A DNA stretch of 64,000 nt from Treponema sp. OMZ 787 (GCF_024181225.1 NZ_CP051198.1:2170001-2234000); one strand, 5' to 3'. Positions 1 through 9,202 are shown, counted from the stretch's first letter. Numbers and translations are program-made. The notes: generated from the sequence alone by a model not told the origin.

Positions 1-153
1 ATTTACTGGGATTTGGATGGAGAATATTTAGGAAGCACTAAGACTTATCATCAAATGAAGATTCAGGCTGTAAGGGGGAGGCATGAGCTCACCCTTACAG
101 ACAATCGTGGAAATACCCGCAAAAGAATTTTTTACGTCTTAAACGAAAATTAG
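1..153 (+). CDS. C-terminal end of a penicillin-binding protein 1C-like protein (partial, 5' end outside window)
   Basis: Frame 1 is open from the first base to a TAG stop and gives the last 50 residues of a protein. It contains the pattern W-DLDGEYLG, then GRHELTLTDNRGN, which resembles the small beta-sandwich domain at the C-terminus of PBP1C-type peptidoglycan glycosyltransferase/transpeptidases. The active domains lie outside the window, so the identification rests on this short tail only. Its stop codon overlaps by 4 bp the stop region of the convergent gene on the other strand. Confidence 0.55.
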   Translation: MYWDLDGEYLGSTKTYHQMKIQAVRGRHELTLTDNRGNTRKRIFYVLNEN

Positions 154-1445
154 TCCTTGAGCATTACTTGAAGCACAACCTCATCGGTCTTGTGCATTCC
201 ATCGGCGGCGACAACCCCGATACCGGCTATGGTTTTTTCGATGTCGTCCTTAACCACACCGTCGCCCCCTGCAAAGAAGTTTCCGTCCATTGCAAGCTCA
301 TGAGCAAAGAGGGCCGAATCCAAGGCAGAAGCAATTTTGGCGGCGCAGGATTGCTTGGCTCCGTCACAAAGAATTCCCGATACGGTTCCCAGAGTGTTTG
401 CTATTGTTCCGCAAACCTGTTCATAAGAGCCGCCCTTCATATAAGTAATGGCAGCGGCACAGGCAGCACCGGCAGTTACGGCTCCGCAATAGGCAGAGAG
501 CCTTCCGATTCCCGTTTTTTGGTGAATGGCTAAAAGATTGCTTACAATTAAACAGCGGATCAGTTTTTCTTCGCTTATCTTATTTTCTCTGGCATATACG
601 ACAACCGGAACAGAAACGGCTAAGCCCTGATTTCCGCTTCCTGAATTGGTAATAACGGGATAAGAACAGCCGCACATACGGGCATCGGAGGCAGCGGCCA
701 CTTCGCCTTCAGCCTGAACCTTAATCGAAAAACCGTCTCCCTTTCTTTGATTATATTTTAAAATATTTTTTCCGGTTTCAATACCGTAAGAATTTTTTAA
801 ACCGTCTTCTGAAACACGCATATTATATTCTATCTGCCTGTTTATTATCGGAGCAACTTCATCGATGGGAACGGTATCGGCAAATTCCAATATATCTTTT
901 ACATTTAAGCAAGACCTGTCTGTCAAGGCTCCTGCGGCAGATGTTAAGCTAAAAGGTTTTTCAAAAATAATTTCATCATTCTTTTTAAGAAGAACGATAT
1001 TGGTATGCTGATGGATTAGCTCGGCAACTCCCGTATCTCCGTTGAGCTTTCCGGTAATCCTTATGTGAAGGCTCGCGGGTGTATCCATTAGCTTAAGTTT
1101 AGTGCAGGACTTGGCCAAATACTCATGAGCCAGCTTTACATGTTCCTCAGTAACATCGGCCAAAACTTCCAAGCCCTTATCGGCATTTCCTCCGATAAGA
1201 CCTATCAATGTTGAAGCCTCCATTCCCTTCATTCCGCCGGTATTAGGCACAATAACCGACTTTGCATTTTTTATTATATTACCGCTGCTTTCAATCAAGA
1301 TTTCATCGGGAATGCCTCCCATGATCTTGCGTAAATTGGCAGCCGTGTAAGCAATTGCTATAGGTTCAGTACAACCAAGCGCCGGAACCAATTCTTCTTT
1401 TAAAATTTGAACATACTTTTCTTTTTTTGCGTTATCCAAGCTCAT
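150..1445 (-). CDS. UPF0597 / CyuA-like L-cysteine desulfidase family protein
   Basis: A 431-residue cytoplasmic protein of full family length. The N-terminal motif LGCTEPIAIAYTAA, the block DARMCGCSYPVITNSGSGNQG and the later CDGAKQSCAAK block are hallmarks of the UPF0597 (YhaM/CyuA) family, related to the alpha part of iron-sulfur L-serine dehydratases. The conserved cysteines probably hold a 4Fe-4S cluster. Family members degrade L-cysteine to pyruvate, ammonia and sulfide, a reaction prominent in sulfide-producing oral treponemes; the substrate here is inferred. The ATG start follows GGAG at 7-nt spacing and a TTGACA/TAAAAT promoter lies upstream. The gene is monocistronic and convergent with the PBP1C-like gene. 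Confidence 0.85.
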   Translation of the reverse strand: MSLDNAKKEKYVQILKEELVPALGCTEPIAIAYTAANLRKIMGGIPDEILIESSGNIIKNAKSVIVPNTGGMKGMEASTLIGLIGGNADKGLEVLADVTEEHVKLAHEYLAKSCTKLKLMDTPASLHIRITGKLNGDTGVAELIHQHTNIVLLKKNDEIIFEKPFSLTSAAGALTDRSCLNVKDILEFADTVPIDEVAPIINRQIEYNMRVSEDGLKNSYGIETGKNILKYNQRKGDGFSIKVQAEGEVAAASDARMCGCSYPVITNSGSGNQGLAVSVPVVVYARENKISEEKLIRCLIVSNLLAIHQKTGIGRLSAYCGAVTAGAACAAAITYMKGGSYEQVCGTIANTLGTVSGILCDGAKQSCAAKIASALDSALFAHELAMDGNFFAGGDGVVKDDIEKTIAGIGVVAADGMHKTDEVVLQVMLKD

Positions 1446-1478
1446 ACTCTTTCTCCAAGTTAAAATTATAACTCAAGT

Positions 1479-1507
1479 ATTTTATTCATATATTAAACTC
1501 ATGTCAA
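1479..1507 (-). promoter_or_regulatory. sigma70-like promoter of the CyuA-like gene
   Basis: Read on the minus strand: TTGACA (1502-1507), a 17-bp spacer and TAAAAT (1479-1484). The start codon is about 34 bp downstream and has its own Shine-Dalgarno site. Confidence 0.65.
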
Positions 1508-1521
1508 CATATTGCAGGTAA

Positions 1522-2622
1522 TTATTGGTTACCTTTTACAATTGTCCGGGCCAATCTAAAGCCCAAAATATATCCGGGATTTACAGGCACTGCATATCCC
1601 CAAGATTGAACACGGGAAAAACTTAACCCCTGCTTTACCGAACCGCTTTTTATGATACGAGGTCTGCCGCCTACATTATTGATAGGATCAGTAAAATCTC
1701 CGGGTTGTCTGCTGTTGTATCTGTCAAAACACCATTCCCAGCAATTTCCCGACATATCATGTAGGCCAAGCCTATTCGGCTTTTTTTGGCCTATTGGATG
1801 AATATCTATAATTTCGCCTGAAGAGCCTATATTAAATACAGAGCTGTTATCCCTGTACCAAACATATTCTCCGGCTTTTTCAATGTCGTCAGTTCCTGCA
1901 AATCCGAAATTCCAATCGGCAGCTTTTATATCTCCGCCTCGTGCAGCAAACTCCCATTCGGCCTCAGTCGGCAAACGGTAGCCGTTATTTTTCATCCGTA
2001 CATCAGGACTTTCGCTCTTTGTAATATCCAAGGCACTCCTCACAACTTTTCCGTCATAATAATAAACAGGATCAAGCCCTTCTTTTTCGCTTAAAGCATT
2101 GCACCAAATAACAGCATCACTCCACGACATTTTTGTTACGGGATAGACTCCGGCCTTTACTGTATTATAAACTTTTCCCAGTTTTTCGGCCTTTTTCTTT
2201 AATTCAGGAATCTCATACATTGCTTCAGGATCGGCCGAAGCCCCCATATAAATACCCGGCTGTCCTAAGGACTGGAATTCATATTTATGTTCACTTTCTT
2301 TGATAATCCACTCATAGACCTCATTCCAAAATGAATATGAAACTTCATACTTGCCTATTTCGTAAGGGCTCAAGGTAATTTTTCTGCCTGAGGTAAAAAA
2401 GCCTTCCGAACCTTCGCCTTCTATTGTTACCGGTTTTTCAATGACGGTTATCATAGTCTTAAAATTTTCGATTGAATCATAAGGATGATTGACAATTTTT
2501 TGTCTGGTCGCAAATAAAATCCCGCCTATCAAAAGAACCGAAAGCAAAAAATAAATAAAAGTCTCGTTTTTATAAGTTCCGGGATTTTTTATAGCCTGTA
2601 AGATCTTTTTTATAAGCTTCAT
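1522..2622 (-). CDS. Membrane-anchored formylglycine-generating enzyme (SUMF1/FGE-sulfatase) domain protein
   Basis: 366 residues. One hydrophobic segment at about residues 22-41 probably anchors the protein, with the rest outside the cytoplasmic membrane. Residues about 75-360 form an FGE-sulfatase domain, shown by YRLPTEAEWEFAARGG, NRLGLHDMSGNCWEWCFDRY and the terminal GFRLAR. True formylglycine-generating enzymes oxidise a sulfatase cysteine, but most bacterial members have other or unknown roles; no sulfatase is encoded nearby, so the function is open. The ATG follows GGGGAAAG. An insertion sequence lies 79 bp upstream and may have separated the gene from its original promoter. Confidence 0.8.
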   Translation of the reverse strand: MKLIKKILQAIKNPGTYKNETFIYFLLSVLLIGGILFATRQKIVNHPYDSIENFKTMITVIEKPVTIEGEGSEGFFTSGRKITLSPYEIGKYEVSYSFWNEVYEWIIKESEHKYEFQSLGQPGIYMGASADPEAMYEIPELKKKAEKLGKVYNTVKAGVYPVTKMSWSDAVIWCNALSEKEGLDPVYYYDGKVVRSALDITKSESPDVRMKNNGYRLPTEAEWEFAARGGDIKAADWNFGFAGTDDIEKAGEYVWYRDNSSVFNIGSSGEIIDIHPIGQKKPNRLGLHDMSGNCWEWCFDRYNSRQPGDFTDPINNVGGRPRIIKSGSVKQGLSFSRVQSWGYAVPVNPGYILGFRLARTIVKGNQ

Positions 2623-2700
2623 ACTTTCCCCATAGGTAAAAATTTATCAAAAGTTTATAACATATTCAAGCAAAAAAATCAATCGGAATATTTCAATCTT

Positions 2701-3863
2701 CACGGCTTACGCATGAATTCCTTAGCTAAATAAAACATTAAACCTAAATGAATCATCAAATGTACAAAGCATTTTCTTCCTTTTCAGAGTTTTACCGTTT
2801 TGATACATTTTCATTCGATTAAAGCAAATCCTCCTTAAAATTGCTATGTTTTCAGCAGTATTTTTTTCTCGAATTTGACATTCATCGTCTCTAAATATTA
2901 CATCCAGCGACCAGTGTAAGGTGTTTTCTATTGTCCAATGTGTTCTTACAGCTGTTACAAACTCATTTATATCCTCTATACTGCTAATAAAGTAACGCTT
3001 TTCACTGTATTGTTTGCCTTTGCACCTTACAGTGCTTTTGACCATTCCAAAACTCTTTAAATTTGCCCATTTATTCTTATCTGCAAACCAGTTTATATTA
3101 GTTGAAAGAAAGTATTCTCTTTTTTCTTCTCTGCCATGCCCTATATCCAAGGTTTCAAATCTTAAAAGTGTGTTTTGAAAGTCTTTATCTTCTATAGAAA
3201 AATAATCTTTTACATCATTATACGCTGCCGGCTGATTTTCTTTTAGAGCCAATACATAATCACATTTTTTCTTTGTGATTTCTTTTGCTATTTCTTTTTG
3301 ACAACCCATGGCATCTATAGTAATTATCGAGCTTTTTAGTTTTAAAAGGTTAAGGAGTTCAGGAATTGCTGTGATTTCATTCGATTTTTCAGCACATTTT
3401 ATTTGTCCTAGTACAACTCCCGCTTCGTGAGCAAATGCACTTACCAAATGAATACCTCTACTTTGTTCACTTGCACTTCCACGTAATGTTTTTCCATCAA
3501 TGTGAATGTATGAACCTGCTGGAATATTAAGGGATTGTTCAATCCACGAGATAAAAAGGCTTTGAAATTGTTTGGGATTAATCATCGCAAGGACTCTTCC
3601 TATGGTGTCGTGCGAAGGAACTCCATTTTCTAACAAGAGTCCTACCTCATTTTTTAGCCAATCCTTTTTTACTTCGGCAAATTCCCCTATTTCAAATACA
3701 GTTTGAACTCCGCTACAAACAGCACACAGTGCTATTACCAATATTTCACTGATTAAGTGCTTTACTTTGCCCGACTGACGATTATCGTTCAGCTCGCTAA
3801 AATATTCTTTTAATGTTTTCATACTTTAAATATCGGCTATTTTTTTTTCATGCGTAAGCCGTG
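2701..3863 (-). mobile_element. ISAs1-family insertion sequence, copy 1 (complete, 1163 bp)
   Basis: Both ends carry the same perfect 17-bp terminal inverted repeat, CACGGCTTACGCATGAA (2701-2717 and, inverted, 3847-3863). It is flanked by a perfect 9-bp direct repeat, TTCAATCTT (2692-2700 and 3864-3872), fitting the 8-10 bp target duplication of ISAs1 elements. It contains one transposase gene. The second copy at 11689-12850 differs at roughly 15 positions by eye and by one T in the poly-T run before the right end. Confidence 0.95.
2722..3822 (-). CDS. ISAs1-family DDE transposase (copy 1)
   Basis: 366 residues, the usual length for ISAs1 (H-repeat-associated) transposases. An N-terminal DDE_Tnp_1-associated region (FSELNDNRQSGKVKHLISEIL) is followed by the catalytic core: HIDGKTLRGS (first Asp), TIDAMGCQ (second Asp) and HWSLDVIFRDDECQIR (Glu region). 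No frameshift or stop is seen, so the element may still be active. It differs from the copy at 11710-12810 at only a few residues (for example FSELN versus FNELN, FQSLF versus FQNLF). No clear Shine-Dalgarno precedes the ATG, as is common for poorly translated transposases. Confidence 0.95.
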   Translation of the reverse strand: MKTLKEYFSELNDNRQSGKVKHLISEILVIALCAVCSGVQTVFEIGEFAEVKKDWLKNEVGLLLENGVPSHDTIGRVLAMINPKQFQSLFISWIEQSLNIPAGSYIHIDGKTLRGSASEQSRGIHLVSAFAHEAGVVLGQIKCAEKSNEITAIPELLNLLKLKSSIITIDAMGCQKEIAKEITKKKCDYVLALKENQPAAYNDVKDYFSIEDKDFQNTLLRFETLDIGHGREEKREYFLSTNINWFADKNKWANLKSFGMVKSTVRCKGKQYSEKRYFISSIEDINEFVTAVRTHWTIENTLHWSLDVIFRDDECQIREKNTAENIAILRRICFNRMKMYQNGKTLKRKKMLCTFDDSFRFNVLFS

Positions 3864-3917
3864 TTCAATCTTTAACTTTTGAGGTTTCTTCTAAAATGTA
3901 AATTTATAAAAAAATTA

Positions 3918-3946
3918 TTGAAAATTTTATTTTTATGGATTATACT
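3918..3946 (+). promoter_or_regulatory. sigma70-like promoter of the alpha/beta hydrolase gene
   Basis: TTGAAA (3918-3923), 17-bp spacer, TATACT (3941-3946). A GGAGG Shine-Dalgarno and the ATG at 3967 follow. The insertion sequence ends about 55 bp upstream of the -35 box and leaves this promoter intact. Confidence 0.65.
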
Positions 3947-3966
3947 ATTTTTATGGAGGATGATTT

Positions 3967-4881
3967 ATGCAGACAATTTATCAAACAATGAGTGACGGCT
4001 CGGCTATTGCAGTTCATCAGTGGCTTCCTAAAAAAAAGCCTAGGGCCGTAATTCATATAGTTCACGGCATGGCAGAACATGCTTTAAGATATACCGGCTT
4101 TGCAGAAGATGCATGTACACGAGGCTTTACGATATTTGCACCGGATCACCGAGGCCACGGTAAAACTTGCGGAAATATAATGCAAAAAGGCTACCTTGCC
4201 GATAATGACGGTTTTAAGCGTGTAGTAGAAGATCAAAAAGAAATAAATGAAGAAATTAAAAAGCTTTATCCCGATACACCTATTATAATATTAGGCCACT
4301 CTTTCGGTTCTTTTATAACTCAAAACTATATAGAAAACTACGGTAAAACCGTTAATGCTGCTATCTTGGTGGGAAGTGCAGGCCCGAACCCTATGATGGG
4401 CATTGCAGGTCTTGCCGCCGGCCTAAATAAAATCTTTTCGGGAAGAAAAAAGCCCTCCAAATTTATGGACAAGCTTAGTTTTAGTGCCTACAACAAAACT
4501 GTAGATTCCCCAAAAACAAATTTTGACTGGCTTTCGAGAGATGAAAAAGAGGTTCAAAAATATATTGATGATGAATTTTGCGGCTTTGTATGCACTGTAG
4601 GTTTTTACCAGGATTTGGTTAAAGGATTAAAAGAAACACATAGAAAAACAGAAATGGCAAAAATTCCCGCGGAGCTGCCTATTCTCATTACCTCAGGCGG
4701 CAGAGACCCTGTTTCAAATCTGGGTAAGAGCGTAAAAAAACTATACGATATTTACAAGGCCAACGGCATAAGCGACCTTAACTTAAAACTCTATGAAGGA
4801 GCCCGACATGAAATCTTAAACGAAACCAACAAAGAAGAAGTTAAGGCCGATATATTTGAATGGATAGAAAAAAGGCTATAA
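3967..4881 (+). CDS. Alpha/beta hydrolase, monoacylglycerol lipase/lysophospholipase-like
   Basis: 304 residues with the Hydrolase_4 (serine aminopeptidase S33 / monoglyceride lipase) layout. The oxyanion-hole motif HGMAEHALRY is near residue 33, the nucleophile elbow GHSFGS near 113, the acid Asp in GGRDPVS near 240 and the catalytic His in GARHEIL near 280. There is no signal peptide, so it should act in the cytoplasm on monoacylglycerols, lysophospholipids or similar esters; the substrate is inferred. GGAGG precedes the ATG at 7-nt spacing. It is a single gene convergent with the lipoprotein gene that ends at 4894. Confidence 0.85.
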   Translation: MQTIYQTMSDGSAIAVHQWLPKKKPRAVIHIVHGMAEHALRYTGFAEDACTRGFTIFAPDHRGHGKTCGNIMQKGYLADNDGFKRVVEDQKEINEEIKKLYPDTPIIILGHSFGSFITQNYIENYGKTVNAAILVGSAGPNPMMGIAGLAAGLNKIFSGRKKPSKFMDKLSFSAYNKTVDSPKTNFDWLSRDEKEVQKYIDDEFCGFVCTVGFYQDLVKGLKETHRKTEMAKIPAELPILITSGGRDPVSNLGKSVKKLYDIYKANGISDLNLKLYEGARHEILNETNKEEVKADIFEWIEKRL

Positions 4882-4884
4882 CAT

Positions 4885-4916
4885 AAAACCGGATTACATC
4901 TGTTCTTCGGTTTTTT
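4885..4916 (+). terminator. Possible short rho-independent terminator after the hydrolase gene
   Basis: AAAACCG (4885-4891) can pair with CGGTTTT (4908-4914), followed by further T residues. The stem is only 7 bp and overlaps the last codons of the convergent lipoprotein gene. Confidence 0.4.
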
Positions 4917-5373
4917 CGGTTTTATCCTTTGTTTTTCTTAAGTTATATTTTTGGATATGCTCTTGAGTTCTTTTATAGTCCTTCCTTGCAAGGACAAGAT
5001 ACTTAGGAGCAAGGCCTGCACCGCCGGCAGTTTCGTATCTTTCAATAATGGCTTTAAGCATATCATCAGCTTCAAGCCACTTTTTTTGATTTATGTAAAT
5101 ATGGGCAATTTCATATTCTGCAGCAGTTTTAATCGAAGGATCATTCCCATAACGCTTTATAACTATTCTATAATATTCAAGGGCATTTCGTAAATAACCG
5201 TTATCAACCTCTTCTTGAGCTCTTTGATTTAACTCAATTGGTGTAAGATTTGCGGGAACGGTTTCGTCGGTAGGCAAACTTGAACACGAAAAAAGCAAAA
5301 ATGATGCAGCCGTCAAAACTGCAAAACCGATTAAATTAAAAATAAAGGATTTAGCCCCAATTTTTTTTGTCAT
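4894..5373 (-). CDS. Small TPR-like lipoprotein
   Basis: 159 residues. A type II signal sequence ends in a spirochaete-style lipobox (LLFSC, Cys about residue 30). Two helical-repeat units follow (EYYRIVIKRYGNDPS..AAEYEIAHIY and LEADDMLKAIIERY), typical of tetratricopeptide repeats as in BamD/YfiO-like adaptors. It probably faces the periplasm and helps assemble or bridge envelope proteins; this is inference. It is the last gene of an envelope operon after the OmpA-domain gene (90-bp gap) and the LysM transglycosylase. GGAG lies 7 nt before the ATG. Confidence 0.7.
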   Translation of the reverse strand: MTKKIGAKSFIFNLIGFAVLTAASFLLFSCSSLPTDETVPANLTPIELNQRAQEEVDNGYLRNALEYYRIVIKRYGNDPSIKTAAEYEIAHIYINQKKWLEADDMLKAIIERYETAGGAGLAPKYLVLARKDYKRTQEHIQKYNLRKTKDKTEKTEEQM

Positions 5374-5463
5374 TTTTATTCTCCAAATTTTATTTAAAAT
5401 CTATTATCAATATATCCTAAACAAATGATATTGCAAAAAGTATCATCCGTTTAATATAAGCGT

Positions 5464-6813
5464 TTATTCACGGATGACCGTAATCTCAACACGCCTGTTT
5501 TTTGCCCTATTTTTTTCATTATCGCTTGGAGCCAAGGGTCTTGTACTTCCGTAGCCGGTAGTCATTATCCTTGAGCGGTCAATTCCTCTTTTCGAAATTG
5601 CATCTGCAATTCTTTCAGCTCTTCTTACGGAAAGAATTTTTTCGTCCTCAGGTCTATTAAGATCTGCCGTATGACCCTCAATCAAAAACTTTGTATAAGG
5701 ACCAAGCTTTAAAAGAGCTTCGGCAATTAGATCGATCTTTCCCATTTCTTGAGGAAGAACATCAGGCATATCTGCAACAAAGCGGATATCGTACATCGTT
5801 ATCTTGATGATATTTTTAGGATTGGATAACTCAATTCCTTTTTCTTTGTGTTTTTCAAGCAGGAGTTCAATGTCATGATAAGCAAAGTAATAGTTTTCAT
5901 CCGGAAGATTAAAGGGATCGGTTACCCGAAGCATATCCTCATCACATATTATCACGACCCTCCCCTCTTCTAAAAGCTTTAAGTTTTCAGGTCTCGACAA
6001 AATACGGCTGCTATCTTCCATAGAGATAATCGGGTCGGTTCTATTTTGACCGAAAACCCCTCTTGCTATGATACGCAGGGGTTCTGTACCGACATATTCC
6101 CTATAAAGTTCTTCATTCAAACTTGAAGAATATAAAACAATTCCCAGTTTTTTTGCAATTTTAGGATCTACCATATTTTTTTCATATATCGTAGACATAT
6201 CTGTATTCCAAATTTTAGGGAAAATACAGGGCTGAAGTTTTTCCTTTGTGTACTCCCCATGAACAGGCAGCAAACCTCTAGCATCTATTAAAATACCGGT
6301 ATAAGCCTTGCTTACCGTGGTACTTGGGGGGATTAAAGGAACATAAGGCGTAGAATGCTTGATAAAAAGTTTTGCAATTTCATGCATTTCGGTGCTTGTT
6401 GTAATCATAGCATGAGATAGATCATTTGAAAAATGAGGATTTTTATAATTTCCCTTTTCAATTATCTTGTTTATGGTGTTTAAATTTACTTTTTCTTCGG
6501 CAAGATAGTTTCCCAAACGGTGCGATGAGTCGACTATAACCGAAAGATAAATATCCTTTAAAAGAGACGGCATATATTTTTCTATTGTGTTAAAAGCCGC
6601 ATCTCTGTCGCTCGGAAGATAAAACCCGCTCTTATTTATATCAAGTTTTATCAAGGATTCGATTGTGCCGGTTTTCCAGTTTTGTACTGAAGAAGATTCA
6701 AGAAAAGGCTCATAGGCGTTTAAGGCTAAACTAAAAAGGAAAAAAAACAAAAAAAAGCCGCTTAAAGCCTTGGCATTTTTTAAAGCTTTGTTTTTATTTA
6801 AAAATTTATTCAT
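5464..6813 (-). CDS. OmpA-family C-terminal domain protein with signal peptide
   Basis: 449 residues. A signal peptide covers about residues 1-33. The C-terminal 110 residues are an OmpA/MotB-like peptidoglycan-binding domain, with FLIEGHTADLNRPEDEKILSVRRAERIADAI and the ending GYGSTRPLAPSDNEKNRAKNRRVEITV, including the Asp and Arg residues expected to bind diaminopimelate-type peptide. The first 300 residues are not assigned. It should tether the outer envelope to peptidoglycan. It starts 20 bp after the upstream transglycosylase gene, with GGGGA before the ATG, consistent with one envelope operon. Confidence 0.85.
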   Translation of the reverse strand: MNKFLNKNKALKNAKALSGFFLFFFLFSLALNAYEPFLESSSVQNWKTGTIESLIKLDINKSGFYLPSDRDAAFNTIEKYMPSLLKDIYLSVIVDSSHRLGNYLAEEKVNLNTINKIIEKGNYKNPHFSNDLSHAMITTSTEMHEIAKLFIKHSTPYVPLIPPSTTVSKAYTGILIDARGLLPVHGEYTKEKLQPCIFPKIWNTDMSTIYEKNMVDPKIAKKLGIVLYSSSLNEELYREYVGTEPLRIIARGVFGQNRTDPIISMEDSSRILSRPENLKLLEEGRVVIICDEDMLRVTDPFNLPDENYYFAYHDIELLLEKHKEKGIELSNPKNIIKITMYDIRFVADMPDVLPQEMGKIDLIAEALLKLGPYTKFLIEGHTADLNRPEDEKILSVRRAERIADAISKRGIDRSRIMTTGYGSTRPLAPSDNEKNRAKNRRVEITVIRE

Positions 6814-6833
6814 TTGCTTTATCCCCTTGCTTA

Positions 6834-8123
6834 TCAGTTTATTATCGGCACCTTTAGTTTTTGACCTAAGGAAAGCACCGAATTTACTTCTATTCCGTTT
6901 TTTGAGGCAAGAGTTTCAACTTGAACATCATGTTTTAAGGCTATCGACCAAAGGGTATCTCCCTTTTGAATTATGTATATACCATTAAATTCAACATTTT
7001 GATCGTCTTTTTTACGCCTGTATGAATTCACCGTTTTTAAGGCCGGTATCCTAAGCACCTGTCCTATCCTAAGAGCCGAAGCCTTGATACCCGGATTATA
7101 GTTTATAATGGACTTAATGCTTACGCCGTAGTGTTTTGACAAGGCGTACAATGTATCACCGGATCTTATCTTATAACTGTAATATTTTATAAGAAGGGTG
7201 TTTTTTGAAAGCAAATCCTGAACAGCCTCCTTATGTTCCATAGGAATACGCAGATTATATTTTACATTGGGAGGTGTAATATTAAATTTTAAGGACGGAT
7301 TAAGAGCCGAAAAAAGATCGGTGTCGGCCTTAACTTTTTCTGCAAGTAAAATAAGATCAACAGAGCGTTTTATCGGAATAAGCTCTGTGGCTTCATAATC
7401 AAGAGCTTCGCCCCAATCAATACCGTATTTTTCGCTATTCATAAGAATTTCTGCAATAGCTAAAAATTTGGCAACATAGAGGGCTGTTTCGGTTTTTAAG
7501 AATTTCTTTTCAGCCAGGTACCAATAGTTTCGGCTTCCTGCCTTTTTTATTGCCTTGTCCAAGGCCCCTACCCCGCAGTTATAAGCCGCAAGGGCCAAGT
7601 ACCAGTCATTATAATAATTATAGTTCCATTTAAGTTTTTTTACCGCGGCGGCACTAGCCTTCCAAGGATCCCGTCTTTCATCCATCCATTCATCAATTTG
7701 AATATCATAGCCGCCTATACTGTTCCGCATAAATTGCCAAATGCCTACAGCCCCGGACTTTGAAACAGCCTTAGGCGAAAAGCCCGATTCTATTACCGGT
7801 AAAAATAAGAGTTCAGGCGGGAGATTTTCCCTGCGTAATTCTTCAATAATAAAATTCCGGTAAGGGATAGATCTTTGCATTATCGCTTCCAAATATCTTA
7901 AGCCGTTTTGATTAAGATACTGATTCCTAAATCTTTCAATTAGAGGATACTTCGGAGGAACAATAACCATACCGTGAAGCGATTTTTGACGGTTATAAAC
8001 TAGGGAGACCTTGCTAAACTGTCTGAGTTTAGCGGATTCGTCCTCTGCAAAATTTAAAGAGGCTGAATGAATGAAATTAAAACTAAAAAAAATAAAGACT
8101 ATAAAAAAAAGCCGTATTTTCAC
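6834..8123 (-). CDS. MltD-like lytic transglycosylase with two LysM domains (GTG start)
   Basis: 429 residues from the chosen start. A signal peptide (residues 1-20) is followed by an SLT/family 1 transglycosylase domain with the catalytic Glu in LPVIESGFSPKAVSKSGAVGIWQFM and the later AAYNCGVGALDKAI. Two LysM modules follow (YKIRSGDTLYALSKHYGV and YIIQKGDTLWSIALKHDV), which bind glycan strands. It cleaves peptidoglycan in the periplasm. An in-frame ATG exists at 8162, but GTG at 8123 follows GGAG with good spacing and overlaps the upstream stop by one base (TAGTG), suggesting translational coupling. MltD-like genes are normally monofunctional hydrolases of septal or general remodelling. Confidence 0.88.
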   Translation of the reverse strand: MKIRLFFIVFIFFSFNFIHSASLNFAEDESAKLRQFSKVSLVYNRQKSLHGMVIVPPKYPLIERFRNQYLNQNGLRYLEAIMQRSIPYRNFIIEELRRENLPPELLFLPVIESGFSPKAVSKSGAVGIWQFMRNSIGGYDIQIDEWMDERRDPWKASAAAVKKLKWNYNYYNDWYLALAAYNCGVGALDKAIKKAGSRNYWYLAEKKFLKTETALYVAKFLAIAEILMNSEKYGIDWGEALDYEATELIPIKRSVDLILLAEKVKADTDLFSALNPSLKFNITPPNVKYNLRIPMEHKEAVQDLLSKNTLLIKYYSYKIRSGDTLYALSKHYGVSIKSIINYNPGIKASALRIGQVLRIPALKTVNSYRRKKDDQNVEFNGIYIIQKGDTLWSIALKHDVQVETLASKNGIEVNSVLSLGQKLKVPIIN

Positions 8124-9166
8124 TAAATTTTTTCTCCGTAGTAAATGCCTGCCCACTCCCATCTTCCATGAATTTCAGGATCTGCCGGGAAGTTTACCTT
8201 CCTAAAATACAGGTACCATATTCTTGAATATTGATTCCAGCCTGAGGTTTTAAGATAGGCTTCGTAGGGTGTAGAAGAAGGGTCTATCTCCGGTTCTATT
8301 TTTATATAGCTTCCGCGCATAAAATTTCGTAAAGAAAAATCGGGAGAACCGTAAATATCAGAAAGCTCCTGCTTCCATGCCATCGAAAAAAAGTTGACCT
8401 TTGAGCGGTATCTTTCCAAGGTATCAAAGTCCTTCCTTTGAATTGCAGCCTTTATAATCGATAAAAGTTCGTCAAGGCTTTCCATAGTCCAGCTCTTTGT
8501 TGAAGAGCTGTAGTCCACGATTTTTCGGGCATAACCGTAATTGTCGGGAATACCGGGTATAACCAAGTCGAAACGGCCGAGGCCTATAAATTTTGAATAG
8601 CTTTGAATCGCCAAATGCCATTCTCCGAGTTTTTCGTAATTTTGTGCAAGCATAAAATAAGAATAAGCCGGATCTATGCTGTCATAAAAGTTGGAAAGCA
8701 AAAGAGAATAATACTCAACAAGGCGCTTGGGATCAGTTGTTATGTTTATCAAATTTTTTAAGCTCAAATACTGAATGGACTTTCCGGAGATTTCCATATC
8801 CTTATCCAGTTTTATAACTCTTTCAAAAAAATAGGCGGCCGGCTCATTCATTTTTTGTTCCATGTATTCGTTTGCCAGCATTAAAAGCCAATACCCCTTA
8901 TAAGTGTCATCAGGGTCATTTTCTACAAGGGAGCTTAAAAAGACAATCAAAAGCTTATGCTTCTTTTTAACCTTGAGATTTTTTGCTATTCTATCCTTAA
9001 CGGCAAAGCTCATTTCCTTGCTTTCCGTCTTTTTTAAGACTTCAATAAGAGTTCTTTGCTCGTCTTTTAAGTTATCCATATCATCATATAAATAAAAATC
9101 GGGATCTTGTTTGCAGCTTATAAAAATAAGACAAAGCATGAACATCAAAATAAGTTTATTTTTCAT
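8123..9166 (-). CDS. TPR-repeat lipoprotein, first gene of the envelope operon (candidate leaderless start)
   Basis: 347 residues. The type II signal sequence ends FISC (Cys about residue 18). The rest is helical, with TPR-like pairs such as PAAYFFERVIKLDKD and SYFMLAQNYEKLGEWHLAIQSYSKFI. Function unknown; it probably acts as a periplasmic scaffold with the transglycosylase whose GTG start overlaps its stop. No Shine-Dalgarno precedes the ATG. Instead a TTGTAC-17-TATTAT promoter ends 7 nt before it, so the mRNA may start at or next to the ATG. Confidence 0.8.
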   Translation of the reverse strand: MKNKLILMFMLCLIFISCKQDPDFYLYDDMDNLKDEQRTLIEVLKKTESKEMSFAVKDRIAKNLKVKKKHKLLIVFLSSLVENDPDDTYKGYWLLMLANEYMEQKMNEPAAYFFERVIKLDKDMEISGKSIQYLSLKNLINITTDPKRLVEYYSLLLSNFYDSIDPAYSYFMLAQNYEKLGEWHLAIQSYSKFIGLGRFDLVIPGIPDNYGYARKIVDYSSSTKSWTMESLDELLSIIKAAIQRKDFDTLERYRSKVNFFSMAWKQELSDIYGSPDFSLRNFMRGSYIKIEPEIDPSSTPYEAYLKTSGWNQYSRIWYLYFRKVNFPADPEIHGRWEWAGIYYGEKI

Positions 9167-9173
9167 TTGCGTT

Positions 9174-9202
9174 ATAATATCATTTTCTCCCTAAAAGTAC
9201 AA
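9174..9202 (-). promoter_or_regulatory. Promoter for a possible leaderless mRNA (envelope operon)
   Basis: On the minus strand: TTGTAC (9197-9202), 17-bp spacer, TATTAT (9174-9179), then 7 nt and the ATG at 9166. The expected transcription start falls on or beside the ATG. Confidence 0.6.

Noticed and set aside
168-533. 121-codon open frame on the plus strand
   Set aside because: Antisense to the well-supported CyuA-like gene, with composition of a shadow frame and no Shine-Dalgarno.
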